From positions 62,001 to 126,000 of the forward strand of contig JAQUAI010000004.1 of NCBI GenBank assembly GCA_028687335.1: a DNA stretch of 64,000 bases. The letters are read 5' to 3'. The notes beneath the pieces are model-generated. The model was not told where the DNA came from. It did not search any database and was given only the letters and a program-made list of their open reading frames with translations. Made by a program: the position numbers and the translations under genes. Origin of the DNA: Gallionella sp. Lineage in GTDB: Bacteria > Pseudomonadota > Gammaproteobacteria > Burkholderiales > Gallionellaceae. Shown here piece by piece: positions 10,201-18,331 of this stretch. How positions within the stretch are numbered: position 1 is the first letter of the stretch; every line of letters starts with the position of its first letter.

Positions 10201-11022
10201 GCTAATTCCCAGCCAACCGCGTATCGCACCGCGCCCACGTGAAAATTCGCCGGGCATGTCTAACCAAGACTTCCATGCAGACACATCGGTGTAATCAAGA
10301 CGGGCATAAAGTTGACCACTCCATTCATCCAAGCGATCAAAACTAGCTCCCTGAAAGTCGCCGCGCACATCTAGCGGCGTAGATAACTCCTCAGACGGCA
10401 CTGCATTCAGCGCAAATTGGTGCCGATCAAACCAGCCGCTCTCAATGCGCAGATTCACATTGCGCAACACCAGCGGCGGCGCAGCACGTTGTTCGTCCAG
10501 CCAAACGATGAGCGCATCGCGCGCCACCATGCGCGACTGGCGCAATAGCCAGCCGGACAAGTCGTTGCCTGTCCCGCCCGTACTCAATGCCACTCCGCCG
10601 ATAAAAAACTTGCCCTGCACATCCCGCCGTACCAGCAATTCGGGACGCACAATTTCCAGATTCGCCATGCGCAATTCGGCGCCGAACAGCGACCACCACG
10701 ACACGCTACCGTCAATGGCGGGAAGTACCAGTGCGTTATTCCCACTTGCATCCAGTATGCGCACATCGCTGATGCGCATGTGCGGCCCCAAACCCTTCCA
10801 GTCGGCAGCCACACTGCCGATTTTGACGGGACTGCCGATGGCACGGGATAACGAGGCAGCGATGCGATCCTGATAGTGCCCCACATCGGGCAATACCCAA
10901 TAGCGCAGCACGATGATCGCCACAGCGATCAAAACCGCCGAGATGGATGACAGCACAATCGCAATGCGCGTCAACCAATTAAAACTGTGCCAGAGAATAC
11001 GTACCGGAAGTGTATTCAGCAT
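7204..11022 (-). CDS. yhdP: YhdP family AsmA-like envelope lipid-transport protein
   Basis: YhdP is a very long inner-membrane-anchored AsmA-like protein. With TamB and YdbH it is thought to bridge the periplasm and carry phospholipids to the outer membrane. The start at 11022 (MLNTLPVRILWHSFNWLTRI) has GGAAGG eight bases upstream and is preferred over the track start 13 codons earlier. The 1272-residue protein has one N-terminal membrane helix (about residues 18-42). It continues as a DUF3971-type beta-rich repeat region. The C-terminal AsmA_2-like domain contains LRIDGSSAKVTMKGNIDL and ends in a short hydrophilic tail. Length and context (nitrilase and tldD downstream) fit the family. The transport role comes from work on E. 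coli. Confidence 0.92.
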   Translation of the reverse strand: MLNTLPVRILWHSFNWLTRIAIVLSSISAVLIAVAIIVLRYWVLPDVGHYQDRIAASLSRAIGSPVKIGSVAADWKGLGPHMRISDVRILDASGNNALVLPAIDGSVSWWSLFGAELRMANLEIVRPELLVRRDVQGKFFIGGVALSTGGTGNDLSGWLLRQSRMVARDALIVWLDEQRAAPPLVLRNVNLRIESGWFDRHQFALNAVPSEELSTPLDVRGDFQGASFDRLDEWSGQLYARLDYTDVSAWKSWLDMPGEFSRGRGAIRGWLGISEGKLSSFTGDLQLLDVQTKLAADLPEMSLSRLQGRVAWQQTTAGMEVSTHNLSLRMQDGLALQPTDVFYRTDKVDGVPGGELRANRLQLQSLDSLASFLPIPSSLREQIATYAPRGSISNLALQWRGEGKPRDYTVKGHFADMAWREAGAIPGVSGLTFDLDGDQDAGKISIQSRQLQVSAVQAMREPLLFETISGQAGWESDKGELRFVADGIAVSNEDMAGNLFGSYETAKGSPGILDLTVNLTRGDVRRAARYTPFIALDQADNDWLNAAILAGSTDDFHVRVKGNLADFPVRADTKNTLLEVGGKVRDGAIEFDKRWPKVEHINGEFWVRGNKLEVRAESATMLSAQLGKLIVTIPDLQDATLPLDIVGEAQAPGAIFLDFVQKSPVRDYINGFTDGMKAQGPAHLDLNVHTVLLGTVPAKVTGTLRVQNCDIDLGGVMPALRKTNGSLSFTESSIKADNITTEMLGGAAVLNVASQQGGVLNASVKGRSNLDVLNKLNPHPALSRLRGGANWSANVSMVGKTTRFQINSDLVGVSSSLPKPLAKKAGESWPLYLEKREQGAGQDVISAQLGRILTAQVVQRGEKLKRVQINFGAASKAIERDGLWLGGTLAELDLQGWSGLGGDSGSAELPFAGMDLRVQKASGYGMTINGLHLTGAARGDGLLVKLDSETVDGEIEWQERGGGKLLARLQHLDWSGETGVVKPAEPSIAPVFAVADLPTMQLAIENLELHGKQLGRFELVGHPDGDDWRMRRLRITNPDGSVTGDGVWSANSKTALNLQIDISDAGKILARSGYPNTVKAGSGKLLANLTWQGRPDDFDVASLNGSLRLDTGKGQFLKMDPGIGKLLSVLSLQSLPKRITLDFTDVFSDGFQFDSIKGTAFVKNGVMDTQDLRIDGSSAKVTMKGNIDLNRETQDLKVRILPTLGDSVSLLGAFAAGPVIGVGALLVNKVLGDPLDKLVSFEYNVSGSWSDPKVTKTGEKPVQKTDTQPPLN

Positions 11023-11190
11023 CGCGCGACCTTCCGTGCCGAAATTGCGGCATACACGCACGCTGATGGCGTTTTAACGGATAGCGAGATGACCTGAACC
11101 ATGTGCAATTTTGATGAAATTCCGCAACCGAAAATAACGTTAGAAGTAACCAATTTTTCAGCCGACTTTAACCGCTCAGCGACTGTTTCT

Positions 11191-11207
11191 AGCATAATGA
11201 TTATGCT
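11191..11207. promoter_or_regulatory. Perfect 17-base palindrome upstream of glnE
   Basis: AGCATAAT-G-ATTATGCT is a perfect inverted repeat 27 bases before the glnE ATG, within the divergent yhdP/glnE spacer. It contains CATAAT, which could serve as a -10 on the plus strand. A matching -35 is poor. It may be an operator or a short hairpin in the glnE leader. Confidence 0.4.
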
Positions 11208-11233
11208 GTGCATTCTAACCCTGAAGCCTTCCT

Positions 11234-13921
11234 ATGAATACCGCCGAACACGTAAAAGATTTTGCCGTATTGCTGTCCGAAACACTGGCATGTAGCCGCT
11301 ATGTACAACGCATGCTGAACTCCGACCCCGATTTGCAAAATTGGTTGCAGCAGCACTGCGATACCCCTTGTTCAAGTGTGGAGATGCAAACCTTGCTCGA
11401 CGGTGCCGACGACGAAGCTCAACTCGGCCCTGCGGTGCGAAAACTACGCAAACGGGTGATGTGCAAACTAATTCTGCGCGACATCAATGGCTTGGCTGAT
11501 CTTGCCGAAGTCATGCGCACCATGACAATGCTGGCTGAAATATGCGTGCGTCAAGCGCAAAATTGCCTGATGCAATCGCTATGCGCGCAATTTGGCAAGC
11601 CGATAGGCGCGGAAAGCAAAACACCTCAGGAGCTGCTCGTCATCGGCATGGGCAAGCTAGGCGGCGGCGAATTAAACGTCTCGTCCGACATCGACCTCAT
11701 TTTCGTCTACGCCGAAGACGGCGAAACCGACGGACCGCGCCAACTGAGCAACCATGAATTTTTTTCCCGCCTCGGGCGACGCCTAATCAATCTCATCAAC
11801 GAACTTACCGCCGATGGCTATGTATTCCGTGTCGATATGCGTTTGCGTCCTTACGGCGACAGCGGCCCGCTGGTAATGAGCTTTGCCGCATTGGAAGAAT
11901 ACTTAGTCAGTCAGGGGCGCGAATGGGAACGCTATGCATGGATTAAAGCGCGCGTAATCGCGCCGGAAAGCAGTGTGCGTATCGCCGAACTGAACGCGCT
12001 GTCGCAACCGTTCGTGTTCCGCAAATACCTAGATTTTGGTGCCATCGATTCAATGCGCAAACTACACGCGCAAATCCGTCAGGAAGTACAGCGGCGTGAC
12101 CGCATCAACAACATCAAACTCGGCCCGGGTGGCATCCGCGAGATCGAATTCACCGCGCAAGTATTTCAATTAATAAGAGGAGGACGCGACTCTAGGCTGC
12201 GCATTCGCCCAACCCAGCACGTGTTACGCGTGTTAACAGAGAACCGCCAACTTGATGCAGCTATCGCCGCTGATCTCGATCAAGCTTATATTTTTCTGCG
12301 CAATCTGGAGCACCGTTTGCAATATCTGGAAGACCAACAAACACAAGACTTGCCAGAAAATCCAGACGACCAACTCATCATTGCGCGCGGAATGGGTTTC
12401 CCCGATTTTGCTACATTCATGTCCACGCTGGACGTTTATCGAGCAAAAGTCAGCGAACAGTTTGAACAAATATTCGGCCTACCCGAACAGGCCAAACAAA
12501 CCGACGACATCTCGCCGGATGGTCTATCCACCGACGAACTGGCGGAAAAGTTAGCACGCATCGGCTATCGTGCCGCCACGCACACCGCCGAACAACTACA
12601 ACAACTTCGTAGCGGCAACCGTTACCGACAATTGCCAGACAGCAGCCGCCAGCGATTGGACAAGTTGATTCCCCAATTCATCACACTCGCCGCCCGCCAA
12701 AACGACCCGGATTCCGTACTGCAACGATTGCTGTCTCTACTAGAGAGCATTAGCCGCCGTGCCTCCTATATCGCATTCCTCACCGAATACCCCGATGCGG
12801 CAGAGCGCCTAGTCAAAATCATGGCGGCCAGCAGCTGGGCGAGCAATTTCCTCACCCAACACCCCTCATTGCTGGACGAGTTACTAAGCGCACGTGAAAT
12901 CTATCAAGCCCCTGACTGGACAGCGCTGGAAAATGGCATTCAACATCGCTTACAAGACTGTGGGAACGATGCGGAACGGCAATTGGAAGTGCTACATCAA
13001 ACCCAACAAGAACAAACCTTCCACTTACTGGCAATGGATTTACAAGGTTTACTTCCCGTGGAAAATCTCAGTGACCATCTGAGCGATTTGGCTGACTTAA
13101 TTTTGCGCCACGTACTTCGCATCAGTTGGCTGACAGTTCGCAAAAAACATCGTGAAACACCGAATTTTGCCATCATTTCCTACGGCAAACTCGGCGGCAG
13201 AGAACTGGGCTACGCCTCCGATTTGGACATGATTTTCCTGTACGACGACGACCATCCAGACGCACAGGAAGTGTATTCACGCCTAGCTCAGCGCATCAAT
13301 GCACTACTGGGCACCCATACCGCCAGCGGAAGATTGTACGAGACCGATTTGCGCCTGCGCCCCAACGGTGCCAGCGGCTTGCTGGTCAGCTCGATTGCCG
13401 CCTTCGATGATTATCAAAGACAGCAGGCTTGGGTCTGGGAGCATCAAGCATTGACCCGCGCGCGCTTCTCAGCAGGTGATCAATCCGTCGGCGACAAATT
13501 TAACGCGATACGCGAGTCGGTGCTGCGGCAACCGCGCGATCAAGCGGTACTACAGCGCGAGATCATTTCCATGCGCCAAAAAATGCGAGATGGACATCCC
13601 AATGCTAGCGAACTACTCGACATCAAACATGATCGCGGCGGCATGGTCGATATCGAGTTCATGGTGCAATACTTGGTACTAGCGTATGCCCACCGATTCC
13701 CGCAACTGACGGCCAACATCGGCAATCTCGCCCTGTTAAAGTTGGCTGCCGAATTACAACTCATCCCCGATGTGCTAGCCGAAAAAACTCGCGCGCTGTA
13801 TCGGGAATTGCGCCGCATTCAACACCGCCTACGCTTGAACAGCGACGGCCCATGCCGCATCAACCCGAACGAGATCAATACGGCTGCTTGCAAACAGCTA
13901 TGGGAAATATTGCTACCTTAA
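11234..13921 (+). CDS. glnE: Bifunctional glutamine synthetase adenylyltransferase/adenylyl-removing enzyme
   Basis: GlnE adds AMP to glutamine synthetase (inactivating) and removes it, responding to PII/PII-UMP and glutamine. The 895-residue protein has two nucleotidyltransferase domains. The N-terminal, removing domain carries GMGKLGGGELNVSSDIDLIF near residue 140. The C-terminal, adding domain carries YGKLGGRELGYASDLDMIF near residue 655. It is about 50 residues shorter than the E. coli enzyme because the N-terminus begins closer to the first catalytic domain. No better upstream start is evident. The start has a weak ribosome site. A PII gene, its likely regulator, lies in the same window at 31.3 kb. 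Confidence 0.96.
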   Translation: MNTAEHVKDFAVLLSETLACSRYVQRMLNSDPDLQNWLQQHCDTPCSSVEMQTLLDGADDEAQLGPAVRKLRKRVMCKLILRDINGLADLAEVMRTMTMLAEICVRQAQNCLMQSLCAQFGKPIGAESKTPQELLVIGMGKLGGGELNVSSDIDLIFVYAEDGETDGPRQLSNHEFFSRLGRRLINLINELTADGYVFRVDMRLRPYGDSGPLVMSFAALEEYLVSQGREWERYAWIKARVIAPESSVRIAELNALSQPFVFRKYLDFGAIDSMRKLHAQIRQEVQRRDRINNIKLGPGGIREIEFTAQVFQLIRGGRDSRLRIRPTQHVLRVLTENRQLDAAIAADLDQAYIFLRNLEHRLQYLEDQQTQDLPENPDDQLIIARGMGFPDFATFMSTLDVYRAKVSEQFEQIFGLPEQAKQTDDISPDGLSTDELAEKLARIGYRAATHTAEQLQQLRSGNRYRQLPDSSRQRLDKLIPQFITLAARQNDPDSVLQRLLSLLESISRRASYIAFLTEYPDAAERLVKIMAASSWASNFLTQHPSLLDELLSAREIYQAPDWTALENGIQHRLQDCGNDAERQLEVLHQTQQEQTFHLLAMDLQGLLPVENLSDHLSDLADLILRHVLRISWLTVRKKHRETPNFAIISYGKLGGRELGYASDLDMIFLYDDDHPDAQEVYSRLAQRINALLGTHTASGRLYETDLRLRPNGASGLLVSSIAAFDDYQRQQAWVWEHQALTRARFSAGDQSVGDKFNAIRESVLRQPRDQAVLQREIISMRQKMRDGHPNASELLDIKHDRGGMVDIEFMVQYLVLAYAHRFPQLTANIGNLALLKLAAELQLIPDVLAEKTRALYRELRRIQHRLRLNSDGPCRINPNEINTAACKQLWEILLP

Positions 13922-14166
13922 GGCTTGCCGGAGACCAACAGATTTATCAGGACACTGCGCAGTTTCTCCTCCCGCCTGCCCATGTGCAGCGCGGCGAGTT
14001 CAAGTAACGCCGCCATGCGGGCCTTATCTATCAAGGCACCGCTAGCGATTGAAAAAGATACCAGCCATACCCTGACTCGGGACCATGCAATCCCCCGATA
14101 AACGCCACTACCGAGCTTCATAAATGTCCGCGAAAAAGCTAGAATGGCGGACGTAAACAAATTCAC
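13918..14166 (-). other. Doubtful ORF in the glnE-ilvE spacer
   Basis: An 82-codon minus-strand ORF fills most of the 265-base spacer and ends overlapping the glnE stop. The C-terminal half (DKARMAALLELAALHMGRRE) looks protein-like and helical. The N-terminal half runs through the likely ilvE promoter, and I recognise no family. It may be a small gene, the end of an older gene, or noise. Nothing else is evident in this spacer apart from the promoter. Confidence 0.22.
14117..14145 (+). promoter_or_regulatory. Candidate sigma70 promoter of ilvE
   Basis: TTCATA (14117-14122) and TAGAAT (14140-14145) are separated by exactly 17 bases and lie about 40 bases before the ilvE start. Matches to the consensus hexamers are 4/6 and 5/6. 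Confidence 0.5.
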
Positions 14167-14186
14167 AACAATAAGGAACTCTCAAC

Positions 14187-15107
14187 ATGTCGATGTCTGA
14201 TCGCGACGGATTCATCTGGTATGACGGCAAACTCGTGCCTTGGCGCGATGCTACCACCCACGTACTGACCCACACCCTGCACTACGGCATGGGCGTATTT
14301 GAAGGCGTACGCGCCTATAAGGCCGCTAACGGCACGGCCATTTTCCGTTTGCGCGAGCACACCGAACGCCTGTTCAACTCGGCTTACATCTTCAAAATGC
14401 AAATGCCGTTTGACCAAGAAACGCTGATGGAAGCGCACCGTGAAGTCGTGCGCACCAACAAGCTGGAATCCTGCTACATCCGCCCCATTGTGTTTTACGG
14501 CTCGGAAGCGATGGGCATTGCGGCTACCGCCATCTCGGTACACGTGGCTGTCGCCGCATGGCCGTGGGGTGCGTATCTGGGCGAAGAAGGCATGGCCAAG
14601 GGTATCCGCGTCAAAACATCCAGCTTCACCCGTCATCACGTGAACATCAACATGTGCCGCTCCAAATCGGTCGGCACCTACACCAACTCCATCCTGGCGC
14701 ATCAGGAAGTGGCCCACGACGGCTACGACGAAGCACTGCTGCTGGACGTGGACGGTTATGTCGCCGAAGGCGCAGGCGAAAACATCTTCATCGTGAAGAA
14801 AGGCAAGCTATACACACCGGATCTGACTTCCTGCTTAGAAGGTATCACGCGCGATTCGATTCTGACTTTGGCAAAAGAACAGGGCTTGGAAGTGATCGAA
14901 AAACGCATTACCCGCGACGAAGTGTATTGCGCCGACGAAGCCTTCTTCACCGGCACAGCCGCTGAAGTCACACCGATCCGCGAACTCGATACGCGCGTCA
15001 TCGGTAGCGGCACGCGCGGTCCGATCACCACCCAGTTGCAAAAATCCTTCTTTGATTGTGTTTCGGGCAAACATCCGCAACACACCGACTGGCTGGACTA
15101 CGTATAA
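14187..15107 (+). CDS. ilvE: Branched-chain amino acid aminotransferase
   Basis: IlvE is a class IV PLP aminotransferase that makes or degrades leucine, isoleucine and valine using glutamate. The 306-residue length is typical. The N-terminal signature HTLHYGMGVFEGVRAYK (residues 30-46), the region SKSVGTYTNSILAHQEV around the PLP lysine, and the C-terminal FFTGTAAEVTPIRELD are all present. AAGGAA lies upstream of the ATG. A short zinc-finger gene follows after 11 bases, so the two are probably cotranscribed, with waaF further down on the same strand. Confidence 0.96.
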   Translation: MSMSDRDGFIWYDGKLVPWRDATTHVLTHTLHYGMGVFEGVRAYKAANGTAIFRLREHTERLFNSAYIFKMQMPFDQETLMEAHREVVRTNKLESCYIRPIVFYGSEAMGIAATAISVHVAVAAWPWGAYLGEEGMAKGIRVKTSSFTRHHVNINMCRSKSVGTYTNSILAHQEVAHDGYDEALLLDVDGYVAEGAGENIFIVKKGKLYTPDLTSCLEGITRDSILTLAKEQGLEVIEKRITRDEVYCADEAFFTGTAAEVTPIRELDTRVIGSGTRGPITTQLQKSFFDCVSGKHPQHTDWLDYV

Positions 15108-15118
15108 AAGGAGCCGCG

Positions 15119-15319
15119 ATGAGCAGCAACGACATCACCCAGCGTTACATCGAGGTCACCGCGCACGATCTGCCGCTGACCTGCCCGATGCCGAATATGA
15201 GTGTATGGAATGCACACCCCAGGGTGAGCATTTCGCTCAAAAATGGCGGCGAGTCGCGTTGCCCCTATTGCGGCACCCTGTACAAGTTCAAGGGCGAGTT
15301 GCCCAAAGGACATCATTGA
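15119..15319 (+). CDS. Zinc-finger (zf-CHCC, NDUFS6-like) small protein
   Basis: This is a 66-residue protein of the zf-CHCC family, related to the zinc-binding end of the mitochondrial complex I subunit NDUFS6. Zinc ligands are visible as a Cys in LTCPMPN, a His in NAHPRVSISL and the pair CPYCGTLYKFKG. The track ORF starts too early, inside ilvE. The start at 15119 follows AGGAG at good spacing. It is cotranscribed with ilvE and precedes waaF, an arrangement common in betaproteobacteria. Its biochemical role in bacteria is not established. Confidence 0.88.
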   Translation: MSSNDITQRYIEVTAHDLPLTCPMPNMSVWNAHPRVSISLKNGGESRCPYCGTLYKFKGELPKGHH

Positions 15320-15398
15320 AATTCACCAGACGGGGAGTGCGTCGCACTGCCTGTCACTGGGTGTGCTCTGAGCATTTCCCACCTAGCAATTTTCATTC

Positions 15399-16409
15399 AT
15401 GAAAAAAATTCTCGTCATCGCGCCCAGTTGGGTAGGCGACTGCATGTTGATGCAGCCCATGTTGCACCGTTTGCTGATGCAGCATCGCTACGCCCGCATT
15501 GATGTTCTCGCTCCGCCATGGACCGAAAAACTGCTGCGTCAAATTCCCGAAGTCAATGATGTCATCATCAATCCTTTCCCGCACGGAGCCTTGCAACTCA
15601 GTGCCCGTCGCCAATTAGGACAAAGCTTGCGCGCGGAGCAATACGACCAAGCCATCGTATTGCCCAACTCGTGGAAATCGGCATTGGTTCCTTACTTTGC
15701 GGACATTCCTTTGCGTACTGGATTTATTGGTGAATTGCGTTACGGCCTGCTCAATGACGCTCGCAAGCTGGATAAAAAGAAACTGCCGTTAATGGTGGAA
15801 CGCTTTGTCCAACTCGCCGAGCCGAGTGGCAGCGATGTCGCCCGCCCCGTGCCGCACCCACACCTCAACATCACCTCAGAGCAACGCCAACAGGTACTGG
15901 AAAAATTTGGCTTAACACTGGCCGCGCCCGTCGCCGTATTTTGCCCCGGTGCCGAGTACGGACCAGCCAAACGCTGGCCGGTGCAATACTTCGCTGAACT
16001 AGCACAAACCCTGCGCGACCAAGGCTATGCCGTTTGGTTGATCGGCTCCCCCAAAGATAAAGAAGTCGCCGACAACATCGTCGCGCTGGGTAATCCGCAA
16101 GCCGGTAATTTATGCGGACGCACCGATCTGGCAGAGGCTATCGCCCTACTTTCCTGTGCCGATTTAGTGATCAGCAACGACTCCGGCCTAATGCACATCG
16201 CTGCCGCGCTGGATCGTCCCATGTTGGCCATCTTCGGCTCCAGCAGCCCGCGCTTCACCCCACCACTGTCGGAAAAAGCACAAGTACTTCAACTCGACCT
16301 GCCGTGCAGCCCGTGTTTCAAACGCGAATGCCCGAAAGGACACTTCAACTGCATGATGCAACTGACACCCGAGCAAGTCATCAAACGCCTCCCCGCTGCC
16401 GAGCGTTAA
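15399..16409 (+). CDS. waaF: ADP-heptose:LPS heptosyltransferase II
   Basis: WaaF adds the second L-glycero-D-manno-heptose to the inner core of lipopolysaccharide on the cytoplasmic face of the inner membrane. The 336-residue GT-B enzyme begins MKKILVIAPSWVGDCMLMQP, a family hallmark. It has the nucleotide-sugar region CPGAEYGPAKRWP (about residue 190) and the C-terminal SNDSGLMHIAAALDRP motif (about residue 262). It lies 79 bases after the zf-CHCC gene. It implies a heptose-containing LPS core. Downstream (16410-16672) no gene is recognised, only the repeat described separately. Confidence 0.94.
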   Translation: MKKILVIAPSWVGDCMLMQPMLHRLLMQHRYARIDVLAPPWTEKLLRQIPEVNDVIINPFPHGALQLSARRQLGQSLRAEQYDQAIVLPNSWKSALVPYFADIPLRTGFIGELRYGLLNDARKLDKKKLPLMVERFVQLAEPSGSDVARPVPHPHLNITSEQRQQVLEKFGLTLAAPVAVFCPGAEYGPAKRWPVQYFAELAQTLRDQGYAVWLIGSPKDKEVADNIVALGNPQAGNLCGRTDLAEAIALLSCADLVISNDSGLMHIAAALDRPMLAIFGSSSPRFTPPLSEKAQVLQLDLPCSPCFKRECPKGHFNCMMQLTPEQVIKRLPAAER

Positions 16410-16523
16410 ACGATGCACGCAATACCCAAAGAAAGACTCAATACCTACAACACGCACAGCATTATTGGCAGCTCACTGAGCAATGACATGCAAACCTCCA
16501 AGCGGTTAAACAGATAACAACCA

Positions 16524-16557
16524 CGAGAAATTAGAGAACCGTGGTCTGTCCCCGGGG
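16524..16557 (+). repeat. Dispersed repeat, copy 1 (core AACCGTGGTCTGTCCC)
   Basis: This copy lies in the non-coding stretch between waaF and the GGDEF gene. The same core recurs in direct orientation 153 bases further on. The pattern resembles short repeats often seen near REP-associated transposase genes, but no transposase is recognisable here. Confidence 0.6.
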
Positions 16558-16672
16558 GTGCGAAAGAATTACAACCGCTGCTGCGCTGAATGATATGAGC
16601 AAGCGCCTTGGGTAAGACAATATGGGCACGACTGAATAAGCGAAACACCAAGCGTCTTAAGCCGATAGCGAC

Positions 16673-18331
16673 CTAACAGAAATCAAAAACCGTGGACTGT
16701 CCCTGAGGTTTCCCAGGTTCGCATGCCGCATCCTCGAAGAAACAGTAGCGACTCTTACCAGCAAGTTTGGCTCGATACATAGCTTGGTCGGCTTGCAGCA
16801 ACAATCGCTCGGAGGTGATCTCTTGCATCTGCGGATAGAAGGTGACACCCAGACTTGCGGATACTTTCAGATTGCAGGCCGTACATGCCACTTGTTCAGT
16901 CGCCGCATCCAGCAAGCGAGTCAGCATCGGAACGCAAGCTTCGTTTTCGGGTAGGTCGATCAAAACCGCGACGAATTCATCCCCTCCTATGCGCGCCAGT
17001 GTATCGCCCTCGCGCAATGTGTGTTTCATACGCTTAGATACCGCAATCAGTAGTTGGTCGCCTGCATCGTGACCGCAGTTATCGTTGACCGCCTTGAAGC
17101 CGTCCAGATCAAGATATACGAGTGCCAATTTGTTGCCGCGCCGAGAGGTTTGCGCCATTGCTTGTTGCAAGCGGTCAGTGAGCAATGACCTGTTTGGCAG
17201 ATCGGTCAAAATGTCGTAGCGCGCGATATGATTGAGCTCCTCCTCTCGCTCCTTGGTGGCAGTGATATCGTACTGGATACCCTCCCACAGGATGTCGCCA
17301 TTGGAGAGCAGGGTCGGCGTGGATTCGATGTGTAGCCAACGCACTCGCATACCAGTACGCAAACGTCCTTCCCAATGGAACGGTATCACGTTCTTCCGCA
17401 CCAACTCATTCTGTTTGACGAACATCTCGATCTCGTCGGGATGTAGGCGTGAGATCGCCACGTTCACATCCCGATAAACTTCTTCCGCTTGCACCTCCAG
17501 CAGTTCACACCAGCGGGGACTGACGAAATCGAAGCGCATCCCTCCGTCTGCGAGCATGCGCAATTTGTAGACACCTGCCGGGATGCGATTGATGAGACTG
17601 TCGAGTTCATTCATCGCTTGGCTGACACGCCCTTCCAGCTTACCCTGCGCATCGGTCAAACTCTCTGCCATCTTATTGAAGGCAATGGCGGTTTCCGCCA
17701 GTTCCGGCACCTTGCTCACGGTGGCGCGGCTTTGTAGATCACCCTCGCCAAATCGATGTGCTGTTGCAGCCAAATCTTCGAGCGGCCTCAACCCCCTGCG
17801 CAGTGTGATTCTCAACAAAGTAACAAAGAATATGAGCGATGCAACCCAAGTGATTAGCGCAGTCCATATCTGCTTCCAGATGTCTGAAACCAGAAATAGG
17901 GACGATGGCTCGGCAACCAGTGAACCGTAATTCACCCCCCCAGCGACAACGGGAAACGCTTGCGACCCGAAACGGAAGTCGAGCCAGCTCACGAACCAGT
18001 CGGGCGGGGATTCAGCTACTGAGTTTGCGGCCACCTTTCCTTCTGCAAGGATATTCATCCCAGACTGATCCAACAGGCGCAGGCTACGGAACTGCCCGTG
18101 GCGCATGATATTGTCCAGCGTCTCCTGCGCAGTTGCGAGGTCACCGACAATCAGTGCACTCTTCAACATAGGTATAGCGCTTGATGCAGTGGCTCGCGTA
18201 TCACTGGCAGTATGTTCGTTGGCAGTGCGTATCTCACTCGCAATAACGGTGATTTCGTGGACGGTAAATACTGGAAGCATGGCGATTATCATCACCAGAA
18301 ATAGTTGATTTTGAAGGCTACCCTTTATCAT
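16673..18331 (-). CDS. Membrane diguanylate cyclase (periplasmic sensor-HAMP-PAS-GGDEF)
   Basis: This protein is predicted to make cyclic di-GMP from GTP in response to a periplasmic signal. The 552 residues contain a first membrane helix (about 8-28), a periplasmic domain resembling the LapD/MoxY N-terminal type, and a second helix (about 155-175). A HAMP linker, a PAS domain (about 240-360) and a GGDEF domain follow. The catalytic motif RIGGDEF near residue 450 is intact, with an RxxD inhibitory site (REGD) just ahead. There is no EAL domain. The start overlaps the stop of the PhnD-like gene as ATGA, so the two are coupled. The last ~10 residues are encoded by a dispersed repeat and lie beyond the natural domain end. 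Confidence 0.9.
   Translation of the reverse strand: MIKGSLQNQLFLVMIIAMLPVFTVHEITVIASEIRTANEHTASDTRATASSAIPMLKSALIVGDLATAQETLDNIMRHGQFRSLRLLDQSGMNILAEGKVAANSVAESPPDWFVSWLDFRFGSQAFPVVAGGVNYGSLVAEPSSLFLVSDIWKQIWTALITWVASLIFFVTLLRITLRRGLRPLEDLAATAHRFGEGDLQSRATVSKVPELAETAIAFNKMAESLTDAQGKLEGRVSQAMNELDSLINRIPAGVYKLRMLADGGMRFDFVSPRWCELLEVQAEEVYRDVNVAISRLHPDEIEMFVKQNELVRKNVIPFHWEGRLRTGMRVRWLHIESTPTLLSNGDILWEGIQYDITATKEREEELNHIARYDILTDLPNRSLLTDRLQQAMAQTSRRGNKLALVYLDLDGFKAVNDNCGHDAGDQLLIAVSKRMKHTLREGDTLARIGGDEFVAVLIDLPENEACVPMLTRLLDAATEQVACTACNLKVSASLGVTFYPQMQEITSERLLLQADQAMYRAKLAGKSRYCFFEDAACEPGKPQGQSTVFDFC
16677..16708 (+). repeat. Dispersed repeat, copy 2 (core AACCGTGGACTGTCCC), forms the 3' end of a GGDEF gene
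   Basis: Copy 2 shares AGAAAT and AACCGTGG(A/T)CTGTCCC with copy 1. On the minus strand it encodes the last residues (GQSTVFDFC) and stop codon of the 552-residue diguanylate cyclase, so the repeat appears to have replaced that gene's original end. Confidence 0.6.

Noticed and set aside
16445-16651. Minus-strand ORF of 68 aa between waaF and the GGDEF gene
   Set aside because: It runs straight through repeat copy 1 and shows no family or good start; I treat the stretch as non-coding.
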